Shown here piece by piece: positions 16,514-25,428 of a DNA stretch of 64,000 nucleotides. The notes below the pieces were generated by a model. It was given only the letters and a program-made list of their open reading frames with translations. It was not told the DNA's origin and made no database searches. The DNA comes from Clostridiales bacterium (GTDB taxonomy: Bacteria; Bacillota; Clostridia; Christensenellales; CAG-138). The position numbers and the translations under genes were made by a program. How positions within the stretch are numbered: position 1 is the stretch's first letter; every line of letters begins with the position of its first letter. The stretch is from positions 124,001 to 188,000 of the forward strand of contig SFCQ01000003.1 in NCBI GenBank assembly GCA_004558525.1, given 5' to 3'.

Positions 16514-16684
16514 ATTATACCACGGCGCGCACATTGCGCGTTATCAGCTAAAAAAGGGCCGTTCAGTGTCGGTCAGGAAGCTTGAGACAAAAGAGCCGCG
16601 CTCTGTCTCAAGCATCGTAACCATAAGCGTATGCCGTGCCAAGCGCCAAGGAACCACGGCTTCGCCCGCTCGCACCGAACGGCC
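16514..16684 (-). promoter_or_regulatory. Structured mraY-murD gap with candidate internal promoter
   Basis: On the minus strand 8-bp arms GGCCGTTC/GAACGGCC (16684-16677 with 16564-16557) enclose a hairpin CTTGAGACA/TGTCTCAAG (16612-16604 with 16589-16581). The closing arm is followed by CTTTTTT, which looks like a terminator or attenuator. Downstream an extended -10 TGGTATAAT (TATAAT 16519-16514) lies about 33 nt before murD. Confidence 0.4.
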
Positions 16685-16692
16685 AAATAGAT

Positions 16693-17709
16693 TTATACAT
16701 ATGCCAAAAGGCATAGTAAGCAAAGTAATGTGGTTATTATCATATATACGGATACTATCCTTGTTTCCGTATAGCCAAGCAGCTCAAAGTGATGGTGAAG
16801 CGGCGCCATTTTGAATATGCGCTTCTTCCTCAGCTTGTATGAGCCGACCTGAAGTATGCAGGATACGCTGCTTGCAACAAAGCAGGCGCCCATTATGGCG
16901 AGCAGAAGCACGCTCCTGCTGAATATAGCCATGGCCGCTATGGCCCCGCCAAGCGCCATGGAGCCGGTGTCGCCCATGAACACGCGCGCAGGATATGTGT
17001 TGTATCTTAAAAAGCCCAGGCAGCCGCCGGCCACCGAGGCCGCAAATATCGCCATTGAGTTAAGCTCCGCGCTGTACTGCGTCTGCACGGCTTGTCCCGA
17101 GCTGAGCGGGGTTTTCATGGCTGTGGACATATAGACGAAAATCATCATCATTGCCGTGGAGTATATCATGGAAACTCCGGAGCAAAGCCCGTCCAGACCA
17201 TCGGTAAGGTTTACCGAGTTTACTGTGCCGATTATTATAAACATCATTGCAGGCACATAGAATATGCCAAGGTCCCATTCTACGCCAAAAAAGGCGAGAT
17301 ATATCTTTGAGCCGATAAAGGGGCTTTTATATGCATAAAGCGCAAGTATAAACGCTATTGCGAACTGGGCTATTATCTTTTGATAAGGCCTTAAGCCTAT
17401 TGTGTTCTTGAACTTTACCTTAAGGAAATCGTCAAGGAAGCCCACCAGCGCAAACGCCGCCATCGCCAAAAGCGCCGGAAGCGAAAGCTCCGTTGCGTTA
17501 AGCGAAAACGCGAGAGTGCCGGCAAGTATTCCGGCAATGAACATCATGCCTCCCATGGTAGGCGTGCCCGCCTTGCTAAGATGGCTCTGCGGCCCGTCGC
17601 TCCTTTCGTTCTGGCCAAACTTCAGCCTTCTGAGCATGGGTATTACCACCGGCCCAAGCGCTATTGTCACCAGCGCGGAAAGCATAAGCGCGTATATTGC
17701 GTATTTCAT
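16693..17709 (-). CDS. mraY: Phospho-N-acetylmuramoyl-pentapeptide transferase MraY
   Basis: 338 residues with ten predicted membrane helices. It makes lipid I from UDP-MurNAc-pentapeptide and undecaprenyl phosphate. The Asp and His motifs of the family are present: VGFLDDFLKV near 90, NLTDGLDGLCSG near 170, FMGDTGSMALGG near 240 and PLHHHFELLGY near 310. RBS GGAGG upstream. It follows murE directly; murF, which normally sits between them, is not here. Confidence 0.97.
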   Translation of the reverse strand: MKYAIYALMLSALVTIALGPVVIPMLRRLKFGQNERSDGPQSHLSKAGTPTMGGMMFIAGILAGTLAFSLNATELSLPALLAMAAFALVGFLDDFLKVKFKNTIGLRPYQKIIAQFAIAFILALYAYKSPFIGSKIYLAFFGVEWDLGIFYVPAMMFIIIGTVNSVNLTDGLDGLCSGVSMIYSTAMMMIFVYMSTAMKTPLSSGQAVQTQYSAELNSMAIFAASVAGGCLGFLRYNTYPARVFMGDTGSMALGGAIAAMAIFSRSVLLLAIMGACFVASSVSCILQVGSYKLRKKRIFKMAPLHHHFELLGYTETRIVSVYMIITTLLCLLCLLAYV

Positions 17710-17734
17710 ATCCCCTTACCTCCGCGGGCAGCTT

Positions 17735-19174
17735 TTATTTCCTGCCCAGTTCTTCAAGCAATTCGGCAACTATCTCCTTTTCGTCAAAGTGCCGCTTGCC
17801 GCCGCATATTTCCTGATAGTTCTCGTGTCCCTTACCGGCAAGCACTATAACGTCCTTTGGCCTTGCGTGCTCAAGCGCGTATTTTATCGCCGCGCGCCTA
17901 TCCTCTATAACAACATGCTGGCAGCCGGATTTGTTGACCCCGTCGAGCACGTTATTTATTATCTCCATAGGCTCCTCATCGCGCGGATTATCGCTCGTCA
18001 CAACAAGGAAATCGGAATACCTGCCGGCTATTTCTCCCATTATGGGTCTTTTTGCCTTGTCGCGGTTGCCTCCGCAGCCAAACAGGGTAACGACCCTTCC
18101 CTTTGCAAAGCCGCGTACCGTCCTTAGCGCGTTTTCAAGCGCGTCCGGAGTATGCGCGTAATCGAGCAGCACGCTGTAGTCGCCGTCCGTAGGCAAAGGC
18201 TCAAGCCTTCCTGATACGGTCAGCTTGCTCAGCCCTTCGCGTATAGCGTCCGCATCGAAGCCGAGCAGCGTTGCCGCGGCAGATGCGCCCATTGCGTTGA
18301 ACACGCTGAAAAGCCCGGGTATGCTTATCTTCATTCTTATATCGCCGGAGGGAGTCTTCATCATAAACTGTGCTCCGGCTGTGGTTATCTCTATATCGCT
18401 TGCGGAAAAGTCCGCCTTTTCCCTTATGCCGAAGGTGGTTATGGGTATTGTCAGGCCCTCGGTTATAGCGTCAAAATGAGGATCGTCCGCGTTTACTACC
18501 GCCCGCTTTGAGTGAAGGAACAGCTTTTTCTTTGCGGCAAGGTAGTTTTCAAACGTCTTATGATAGTCAAGGTGATCCTGGGTAAGGTTGGTGAATATGC
18601 CTATATCAAAATCCACTCCGTGTACCCTTGCCTGGTCAAGCGCGTGCGACGATACTTCCATAACAACAAGCTCGACCCCTTCGTTCTTCATATCCCTCAG
18701 TATCTTCTGCAGGTCAACGCTTGCCGGCGTGGTACGCTCGGTTTCAAGTATCCTGTCGCCAATAAGGTTATGTATGGTGCCTATCAGGCCTACCTTTACT
18801 CCGGCTTCCTCGGCTATGCTCTTTATCATATAGGTGGTGCTGGTCTTGCCGTTGGTTCCGGTAACGCCCACCATCTTCATCTCCCTTGAAGGGTAGCCGT
18901 AATATGCGGCTGCCATTTCCGCCATAGCTATCCTGGTGTTGGGTACTATAAGCTGCGGTATATCTATATCAAGCTCCCTTTCCACAACCAGCGCCGCCGC
19001 GCCGAGCTGCTTTGCCATCGGCGCATATTCATGCCCATCGGAAAACGTGCCGGTTATGCAGCAGAAAAGGTCCCCCGGCTGCACCTTTCTTGAGTCGTAT
19101 ACTATATCAGCTATTTCCGTATCGCCGCCAACAAGCCTGTGCCTGGTAGCTACCGCAAGTTTACTTAAGAGCAT
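17735..19174 (-). CDS. murE: UDP-MurNAc-tripeptide ligase MurE (meso-DAP type)
   Basis: 479 residues. It adds the third stem residue to UDP-MurNAc-L-Ala-D-Glu. The ATP loop GVTGTNGKTSTTYM is near 103, NLTQDHLDYHKT near 190, and the substrate-choosing motif DNPR (SDNPRDEEP) near 400. DNPR is the signature for meso-diaminopimelate, so the wall should be of the DAP type. AAGGCGGAAT precedes the ATG. Between the PBP gene and mraY in the dcw operon. Confidence 0.96.
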   Translation of the reverse strand: MLLSKLAVATRHRLVGGDTEIADIVYDSRKVQPGDLFCCITGTFSDGHEYAPMAKQLGAAALVVERELDIDIPQLIVPNTRIAMAEMAAAYYGYPSREMKMVGVTGTNGKTSTTYMIKSIAEEAGVKVGLIGTIHNLIGDRILETERTTPASVDLQKILRDMKNEGVELVVMEVSSHALDQARVHGVDFDIGIFTNLTQDHLDYHKTFENYLAAKKKLFLHSKRAVVNADDPHFDAITEGLTIPITTFGIREKADFSASDIEITTAGAQFMMKTPSGDIRMKISIPGLFSVFNAMGASAAATLLGFDADAIREGLSKLTVSGRLEPLPTDGDYSVLLDYAHTPDALENALRTVRGFAKGRVVTLFGCGGNRDKAKRPIMGEIAGRYSDFLVVTSDNPRDEEPMEIINNVLDGVNKSGCQHVVIEDRRAAIKYALEHARPKDVIVLAGKGHENYQEICGGKRHFDEKEIVAELLEELGRK

Positions 19175-19195
19175 ATTCCGCCTTTCCGGAACCGT

Positions 19196-21334
19196 TTAAC
19201 CGATCCCCGTGTTAGAAAATTCTACAAGTACCTCCGTACCCTTGGGTACCGTCTCCCCAGCAGCGGGAGACTGGCGTATCGCCTTGCCGGATTGATCCGG
19301 CGGATCTATTTTAATGATAAGTCCCTTGGCTTTAAGCGCATCGTTCGCTTCAAGCTTGGTTTTATCAAAAACATCGGGAACAATCACCATCTCGTCTTCC
19401 TGCTCGCCCGATATATCCTCGCTTGGCGCGGATGTCATGGCCGTGTAAAGCAGCACGCCGCTTCCGGCCTGCACGCTTTTGCCCTCTATGGGGACCTGGG
19501 CGGTAACTATCTCGTTCTCATCGTCCTGATAGGTAGCCGTAAGGCCTATCTTTTCAAGCTCCCGCTTCGCCTCGGCTACCGTAATATCCGTCACGGCGGG
19601 CACCGTCACGCTTGTTGAAGCCTGCTCAGGAAGGTAGCCTGCATATCTTAGCACCTCTTCCATCACCTGCTTTACGAACGGCGCCGCAACGGTGCTGCCG
19701 AATATCGTGCCCACCTGCGGCTCATCAACCAATATGAGGCACACATATTTCGGCTCATCCGCCGGAGCAAAGCCTATGAAGGAGGCTATAAGCTTGCCCT
19801 GTGCTATTTTGCCGTCCGCGCCGTATTTCTGGGCGGTTCCGGTCTTTCCGCCTATCCTGTAGCCTGGTATGGCGGCGTTTTTGCCGCTGCCTTCGGATAC
19901 CACGCTTTCGCCTATATCCCTTACCAGGGCGGAGGTTTCCTCGCTTATCACTCTCCTTACGACCTTGGGCTCGTTTTTCAGCACCACCGTCCCGTCCGGA
20001 GCGACTATGCTATCCACGACATATGGCTGCATGAGCTTCCCGCCGTTTACTGCGGCGCTTACCGCCGTTACAAGCTGCAATGGCGTTACGGCTATGCTGT
20101 GGCCAAAGCCTATCCTTGCGAGGGTATTCTCCGTAATATATTTTTGATGCGTAACTATGCCCGCGCTTTCCCCGGTTATTCCGCTGCCTGTTGAGGAGCC
20201 GAAGCCGAAGGAATATATGTAGTCATAGAACGTTTCCGTTCCCATGCTCAGCGCCATCTTTACAAAGCTTGGGTTGCAGGAGTTCTGCACCGCCTTATAA
20301 AGCGTCTGCGAGCCGTGTCCGCCGCTTCTCCAGCATTTTATCCTTTCGCCGTTTACGGTGCAGCCTCCGTCGCAATAGAAGCCGGTACCGGTATTCACCG
20401 TATGGCTGTCGAGCGCAGCGGAAAGGGTTATAAGCTTAAACGTTGAGCCCGGCTCATACGAATCGGTCACGACGCGGTTGCGCATAAGGGAGTTTAACAG
20501 CGCCATATCGTTTCGCGGCGGAGAGTTGGGGTCGAAATCCGGCTGCGTCGTCATAGCCTTTATCTCTCCCGTGGTGCAATCCATTATCACTCCCTGCACA
20601 CTTGCGGCCTTGTTCACTTCAAGCGCCTCTTTGCAGGCCTTTTCGAGCGCGCTTTGCATAACGGCGTCCGTTGTCAGTATAAGGTCGCAGCCATCGGTAG
20701 CCTCTATTATCTCCTGAACGCCGTATGGCAGCGGGTTCTGCTTGCCGTCCGTCTCCGTTACCATGCGGCCGTTCTTTCCGGCAAGATACTTTTCATACTT
20801 TTGCTCAAGCCCCGCCTGACCTTCGCCATCTATGTTAGTAAAGCCCAAAAGCTGGCTGAAAAGCGAGCCGGAGCTATAATACCTTTTTGTATCTATAGCC
20901 GTGCCTACGCCTATGCCGAGCTTCATGCTCTCTATCTTATCCACTGTTTCGCGCTCAACCTGGCGCGCAAGCACTATCTCCTGCTTGTTTGCATTTACCT
21001 TTTCGAGCACCTTGGCATAATCCATGTCAAGCAGGCTGCTGAGCTCTTTTGCTACCCTCTCCTTCTCATCGTCCTTTATGCTGGAAGGCCATATGACCAC
21101 CTTGTAGGCGGTAGCGTTCCTTGCAAGCACGACTCCCGTTGAATCCAGTATCTTTCCCCTGGTAGCGCTCAGGGTGGTGTTTCTTGTCTGCTGTGAAGCA
21201 GCCCTGTTTTCAAGCTCCTCGCTGTCTATCACCATGACCTTGACAAGCCTTGCTATAAGCAGAAGCAGCAGCACCATCATAAACCAAAGCGCTATCTTCA
21301 GCCGCTTTTTGTTGGAAACGCCCGGTGCGTCCAT
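19196..21334 (-). CDS. Class B penicillin-binding protein with two PASTA domains
   Basis: 712 residues. A septal transpeptidase working with FtsW. One N-terminal membrane helix (12-32), a PBP dimerisation domain, then transpeptidase motifs STFK (S297, K300), SCN (352-354) and KTGT (497-500). Two C-terminal PASTA domains follow (about 590-712: VPAVTDITVAEAKRELEKIG and VPDVFDKTKLEANDALKAKG), which bind muropeptides. Such proteins are called PBP2 or SpoVD; the dcw position suits either, so I leave the symbol open. RBS AAGGAGGGG. Confidence 0.94.
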   Translation of the reverse strand: MDAPGVSNKKRLKIALWFMMVLLLLLIARLVKVMVIDSEELENRAASQQTRNTTLSATRGKILDSTGVVLARNATAYKVVIWPSSIKDDEKERVAKELSSLLDMDYAKVLEKVNANKQEIVLARQVERETVDKIESMKLGIGVGTAIDTKRYYSSGSLFSQLLGFTNIDGEGQAGLEQKYEKYLAGKNGRMVTETDGKQNPLPYGVQEIIEATDGCDLILTTDAVMQSALEKACKEALEVNKAASVQGVIMDCTTGEIKAMTTQPDFDPNSPPRNDMALLNSLMRNRVVTDSYEPGSTFKLITLSAALDSHTVNTGTGFYCDGGCTVNGERIKCWRSGGHGSQTLYKAVQNSCNPSFVKMALSMGTETFYDYIYSFGFGSSTGSGITGESAGIVTHQKYITENTLARIGFGHSIAVTPLQLVTAVSAAVNGGKLMQPYVVDSIVAPDGTVVLKNEPKVVRRVISEETSALVRDIGESVVSEGSGKNAAIPGYRIGGKTGTAQKYGADGKIAQGKLIASFIGFAPADEPKYVCLILVDEPQVGTIFGSTVAAPFVKQVMEEVLRYAGYLPEQASTSVTVPAVTDITVAEAKRELEKIGLTATYQDDENEIVTAQVPIEGKSVQAGSGVLLYTAMTSAPSEDISGEQEDEMVIVPDVFDKTKLEANDALKAKGLIIKIDPPDQSGKAIRQSPAAGETVPKGTEVLVEFSNTGIG

Positions 21335-21392
21335 GCCTGCCCCTCCTTAACAAAAGATCAGCCGCCGCGCACGCCCTTGCGCTTTATATGCG

Positions 21393-21950
21393 TTACGGCT
21401 CCGTAGGTTCCTCCGGCTGAGCGCCTGCGGTTTTTGAGCTGCCGCTCATATATCCGCCGACGGCCCCGTTGACCTTTACTATTTGACCGGCGTTTGGATA
21501 GTTCAGCCCCTCCTCAAGCGCCGTGCTTCTCGCCTCGTCCAGCGTTACCGCCTCGTCGAGCTGCACCTCAAGCTCGGTTATCCTTCTTCGGCTTTCCTCT
21601 ATTTTTGCTTCCATAGCGTTCACCTTGCTGTAGGCGCTGGTTATGGCGGCGTATCTGAGCACCAAGCCTATAAGTATAGCCGCTATAGTAAGCACCCCTA
21701 TAACGCTTACAAGCTTTGGCATGGTCCTCTGCTTGCGCTTTTGCGCCGGCGTCGCTTCCCTTATTATCCTTGTGCGCGGCGCGGCGTGGCGTTTCGGCTC
21801 TACTCTCGGTATCTGCGCGGGTATATTATCGTCTTCCTCATAAGATGGATAGGGCAGCTTTTCTGCCGTGGCTGCGCGGGAATACGAATACACCCTTGAA
21901 GGTGCGTACACGTTTTGAGCTTTTTTCGCCGTCGCTGCCATTTTATTCAC
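21393..21950 (-). CDS. ftsL: FtsL-like division protein
   Basis: 185 residues, recognised mainly by position between rsmH and the septal PBP and by architecture. It has a basic cytoplasmic N-terminal half, one membrane helix (about 78-100: LVSVIGVLTIAAILIGLVLR), then a short extracellular coiled coil (AMEAKIEESRRRITELEVQLDEA). FtsL joins FtsQ/DivIB and DivIC to activate FtsW-PBP. The 75-residue cytoplasmic part, rich in Tyr, Pro and Arg, is longer than in most FtsL proteins. Confidence 0.75.
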   Translation of the reverse strand: MNKMAATAKKAQNVYAPSRVYSYSRAATAEKLPYPSYEEDDNIPAQIPRVEPKRHAAPRTRIIREATPAQKRKQRTMPKLVSVIGVLTIAAILIGLVLRYAAITSAYSKVNAMEAKIEESRRRITELEVQLDEAVTLDEARSTALEEGLNYPNAGQIVKVNGAVGGYMSGSSKTAGAQPEEPTEP

Positions 21951-21970
21951 CGTCCTTGCTGATTATGCGC

Positions 21971-22909
21971 TCAAAGCCTTTCTATTGCCCTGAGCTTTGC
22001 GCTCCTCGCGCGCGGGTTATACTTTAGCTCCGCTTCCCCCGCCGTAAGGGGCTTTTTTGTAAGTATCGCTGCCGTCGGCGCCTTCCCGCAGGTGCATATG
22101 GGCGCTTTCGGGTCGCAGGTGCAGGGCTTTTCGAATCTTCTGAACGTCTGCTTAACTATCCTGTCCTCAAGGGAATGGAAGGTTATTACCGCCATCACCC
22201 CGTTTGGCGCCAGCATATCGTGCGCGTCCTGTATCGCGCCCTCAAGCCCCTTAAGCTCGCCGTTTACCTCTATGCGTATCGCCTGAAACGTCCGTTTTGC
22301 GGGGTGCTGCGCTTCCCTTCTTGCCGCCGCCGGCATTGCGCAGGCTATTATGTCCGCAAGCTCAAGCGTTGTTTCTATCGGCTTGTCCGCCCTTTTGTGC
22401 ACTATGGCGTTTGCTATCCTTGAAGCGTAGCGCTCCTCGCCATAATCCTTGATTATCCTGAAAAGCTGCTCGCCGGTGTAGCCGTTTACCACGTCCATCG
22501 CGCTGAAGGGGGCTGTCTTGTCCATTCTCATATCAAGCGGGGCGTCTTCCCTGTATGAGAAGCCCCTTTCGGGAGCGTCAAGCTGATATGACGATACGCC
22601 AAGATCCATCAATATGCCATTAAGCTTGTCCACACCCCTTGCGGCCATCAAAGCCTTTATGTCAAAGAAGTTGCCGTGTACTGCGGTGAATTTGCCGCCG
22701 AACGGCTCAAGCCTTTTTGCAGCAGCCTCTATAGCGTCACTGTCGCGGTCTATGCCATATAGTCTGGAGCCGTCAGGAAGCGCTTTCAGTATGGCCTCGC
22801 TGTGTCCTCCGCCGCCGAGCGTGCAATCCGCAAATATTCCCCCTCGCTCCGGCTTAAGAAGAGACATTACCTCGTTAAGCATTATCGGGATATGCCTGAA
22901 CTCGCTCAT
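21971..22909 (-). CDS. rsmH: 16S rRNA (cytosine(1402)-N(4))-methyltransferase RsmH
   Basis: 312 residues (formerly MraW). Starts FRHIPIMLNEVMSLL. The SAM-binding motif is DCTLGGGGHSEAIL near 28, and the family signature GILMDLGVSSYQLD is near 100. The C-terminal part holds ITFHSLEDRIVKQTFR. It modifies C1402 in the ribosomal P site. Its ATG overlaps the mraZ stop (ATGA). Complete. Confidence 0.97.
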   Translation of the reverse strand: MSEFRHIPIMLNEVMSLLKPERGGIFADCTLGGGGHSEAILKALPDGSRLYGIDRDSDAIEAAAKRLEPFGGKFTAVHGNFFDIKALMAARGVDKLNGILMDLGVSSYQLDAPERGFSYREDAPLDMRMDKTAPFSAMDVVNGYTGEQLFRIIKDYGEERYASRIANAIVHKRADKPIETTLELADIIACAMPAAARREAQHPAKRTFQAIRIEVNGELKGLEGAIQDAHDMLAPNGVMAVITFHSLEDRIVKQTFRRFEKPCTCDPKAPICTCGKAPTAAILTKKPLTAGEAELKYNPRARSAKLRAIERL

Positions 22910-23358
22910 ATACCCGCCTGTATCCTGGTAAGGGCTTCAAGCGTTTCATCATCAAAGCCGGACTCATCGTCCATCTCCTCGTTCCACCTTGCCCTGTTCC
23001 ATATCTCTATCCTGTTGTTGGCGCCGGCAAGCATAATGTCGCCCTCAAGCTGAGCCTTTTCCCTTAAGCCTGGCGCGATAAGTATGCGGCCCTGCTTGTC
23101 CAGCTCACATTCGCATGCGAGCGCGAACAGCTTCCTGAGCGCTTTCTGCACAACTATATCCGCCATGGATACGTTCTGCACGCCCTTCACAAAAGCGTCC
23201 CATCTTTCTTCGGACATGCCCATAAGGCACTGATAATCACCCTTGCGTGCAAAGCCGCAGGTCACGATTATCCGCGCCCCAAGGTCCAAGCGCCATTTGG
23301 CAGGGATTATTATCCTGCCCTTGCTGTCCATATTATGCTCGTAACAGCCAATAAGCAC
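22906..23358 (-). CDS. mraZ: Transcriptional regulator MraZ
   Basis: 150 residues with two SpoVT/AbrB-like halves (MLIGCYEHNMDSKGRIIIPAKWR and a later CELDKQGRILIAPGLR). MraZ binds repeats upstream of its own gene and controls the dcw operon, of which this is the first gene. GGAGGAT lies about 12 nt before the ATG. The upstream minus strand contains GGGTAGAGGGG and GGGATTCGGAGG, reminiscent of G-rich MraZ boxes, though I cannot define the repeats with confidence. Confidence 0.95.
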   Translation of the reverse strand: MLIGCYEHNMDSKGRIIIPAKWRLDLGARIIVTCGFARKGDYQCLMGMSEERWDAFVKGVQNVSMADIVVQKALRKLFALACECELDKQGRILIAPGLREKAQLEGDIMLAGANNRIEIWNRARWNEEMDDESGFDDETLEALTRIQAGI

Positions 23359-23423
23359 TTTTTGTATCCTCCGAATCCCTCAAAATGGGTATAAAGCGCC
23401 CCTCTACCCATTCAGCTGACCCC

Positions 23424-23452
23424 ATTATATACCACTTCGCTCCACTTGTCAC
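23424..23452 (-). promoter_or_regulatory. Main dcw promoter upstream of mraZ
   Basis: Minus strand: -35 GTGACA (23452-23447), 17-bp spacer, -10 TATAAT (23429-23424), 65 nt before mraZ. Confidence 0.7.
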
Positions 23453-23499
23453 CCTTTTTATGTGAAAAACATTGTTTTTTTACTGTATTACGATATACT

Positions 23500-23530
23500 A
23501 AAAGCCCTCCGCCTTGATTTGCGGAGGGCT
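23500..23530 (-). terminator. Terminator after the VanW-family gene
   Basis: 10-bp stem AGCCCTCCGC/GCGGAGGGCT with an 8-nt loop, followed on the minus strand by TTTT. It separates the VanW gene from the dcw promoter. Confidence 0.85.
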
Positions 23531-23604
23531 GATGGGGCTATGCCTATATGAAAACAGTCATAAAAAACCGTCAGTTTTTATCTAATCATATCTCTGTTCG
23601 CAGA

Positions 23605-25188
23605 TTAGTTGGTCTTTTTAGGGAGCTCCAGCTTGTATTGCGGCTGCAGCGGCGTGCCGGCAACGTAGCCTGGCCACACATAGTAACGCGTGGGGTGCAT
23701 GCGGTATACGGTGTTGGCTATCTTTTCCCTGCGCACCTCCTGGCCGTTGAGCTTATATATCTTGTAGGAATCATATACATAACCGGACTTGGCCGAGTTC
23801 TTTAGCATCCAATACGGCTGCACAAGGCCGGAATACGGTATGTACTCATCAGCCGTAGGCTCTATGTCCGGAAGCCTTTCGCTGTAAAGCTCTATCTCGT
23901 CAAAGCCGGCGTCGGCCGCAAAGGGAGCGCCGTATATCTCGCACCATATACGCTTTTGCTGCTTATCTATCCATGTGAACACATATACCGGAGCGTCCGT
24001 ATTGTTGCTCCACTTAAAGTCTATGGTGCGCGTGTTTATCGTGGCGTCAAGGCCGCCCGCAACGTAGCTGAGCCTGCTTGAGTGCGGCTGGCGGTAGACT
24101 ATGTTGTAATCGCCCATAAGCACGGCCTCATACATGGTGGTGCTTACCTGGCAGACGCCGCCGCCAGGCTGATCCTCTGTATTTGCGCCGCCCTCTATTA
24201 CCGCGGGGGCAAGCTGCCAGCCGTATTTTTCATACCTGTCGCCAAGCAGCGTGTTGCAGGAAAGCACATCGCCGGGCTGAAGCACCGTGCCGTATATAAG
24301 CCCGCAGGCTTTAGTCATGTTATGCACGCGCTCCGCACGGCCGTAATTGCCCTTTGCATAGCTCGTGTAGGCGCTGCTCCTCAGCACAAGGCTTTCTTTT
24401 AAGGTCTCTATCGTAACGGTAGGCGGTATCTCCTCGCGCTCAAAGCTCACCGTGCCGTAATTCCTCGCCTCGGTGCGGCTTTCAAGTTCTTCTATAAGCT
24501 TCTGCTCGTTAAGGCCGTAGCCGGGCTGGCCTTCAACAAAGTCAAAGCGAAGATCTCTAAGGTCCGTTGTGGTATCATCGTCCGCCTTGCCTATGTTAAC
24601 GGCGTTTAAGGCGTTTGTCGCGCCGTTCATTTCAAGCTGCTTCACGCTGAACGTAGCCTCCGTAGGGGCAACGTTCACCTGGGCGGCTATATCCGCCGCA
24701 AACTGCGCGAAATCCGGCTTTTCTATTGAATAGTCGATAGCGAAGCTCCTGCCGTTTGCGGCTATATCCGCAAGCTCAGCCTGCAGCTCCTCAAGCGTGC
24801 CTTCGCGCCCAAGCGCCATAGCTTCGGCAAGCATATCGTCCGTGTTATAGCTTATGGTGAAAAAGCTCTTTTCTATTCTATATTCGTTTTCGCCGTCGCT
24901 GACAACAAAGCCAACGTTTTCCGTCAGCTTATCCTCCGCTGTCTTTAGCGCGGAGCTGGCCTCTTCCATAGTCATTCCGGAAACGTCAACCCCGCCCACT
25001 GTTATGCCCGTGTGGAACGTGCCGGAATTTATTATGCTTTGCCTCAGTTCCTCTTCTTTTTCTGCTTTAAGCTTTAAGGCTATCATTATCCCGCCGAGCA
25101 CGACTGCCGCCGCTACAAGGGCAACAAGCACTGTTATAAGCGTTTTCCTGCTGTTCTTTTTCGTCGTTATGCCGGCGTTGTTTTCCAT
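23605..25188 (-). CDS. VanW-family protein with peptidoglycan-binding-like repeats
   Basis: 527 residues. One N-terminal membrane helix (about 17-40), then an extracellular part. Residues 60-290 resemble the PG_binding_4 repeats that precede VanW domains (TVGGVDVSGMTMEEASSALK and a later equivalent). The VanW domain at about 290-420 shows LVLRSSAYTSYAKGNYGRAERVHNM, GDVLSCNTLLGDR and GGGVCQVSTTMYEAVL. The family is linked to vancomycin loci but its function is unknown; a wall-associated role is likely. Own promoter and terminator, so monocistronic. Confidence 0.9.
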   Translation of the reverse strand: MENNAGITTKKNSRKTLITVLVALVAAAVVLGGIMIALKLKAEKEEELRQSIINSGTFHTGITVGGVDVSGMTMEEASSALKTAEDKLTENVGFVVSDGENEYRIEKSFFTISYNTDDMLAEAMALGREGTLEELQAELADIAANGRSFAIDYSIEKPDFAQFAADIAAQVNVAPTEATFSVKQLEMNGATNALNAVNIGKADDDTTTDLRDLRFDFVEGQPGYGLNEQKLIEELESRTEARNYGTVSFEREEIPPTVTIETLKESLVLRSSAYTSYAKGNYGRAERVHNMTKACGLIYGTVLQPGDVLSCNTLLGDRYEKYGWQLAPAVIEGGANTEDQPGGGVCQVSTTMYEAVLMGDYNIVYRQPHSSRLSYVAGGLDATINTRTIDFKWSNNTDAPVYVFTWIDKQQKRIWCEIYGAPFAADAGFDEIELYSERLPDIEPTADEYIPYSGLVQPYWMLKNSAKSGYVYDSYKIYKLNGQEVRREKIANTVYRMHPTRYYVWPGYVAGTPLQPQYKLELPKKTN

Positions 25189-25238
25189 ATTCTATAAAAC
25201 CTCTATTTCAAAAAAATTTATATACGCAGATATGGTGT

Positions 25239-25267
25239 ATTATATTGTACTTTACTCGCCCTGTAAA
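25239..25267 (-). promoter_or_regulatory. Promoter of the VanW-family gene
   Basis: Minus strand: -35 TTTACA (25267-25262), 17-bp spacer, -10 TATAAT (25244-25239). Confidence 0.7.
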
Positions 25268-25341
25268 GACATGTTTTACGCCTTGCCTGTCACAATTTTA
25301 TGGAAACCGCGCGCAAAACCGCGATCCATTTATTCAAGAGC

Positions 25342-25370
25342 TTGATTATCGGCCCGATTACAAGTATAAT
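25342..25370 (+). promoter_or_regulatory. Promoter of the ECF S component/pantothenate kinase operon
   Basis: -35 TTGATT, 17-bp spacer, perfect -10 TATAAT. The 5' leader of about 50 nt contains a small GCAATG/CATTGC hairpin (near 25379-25393) but no recognised riboswitch. Confidence 0.7.
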
Positions 25371-25428
25371 CACATCAGCAATGGGGCATTGCCCTACAAT
25401 AGTTTTTGAGTAAAAAGGAGCATTGGCA

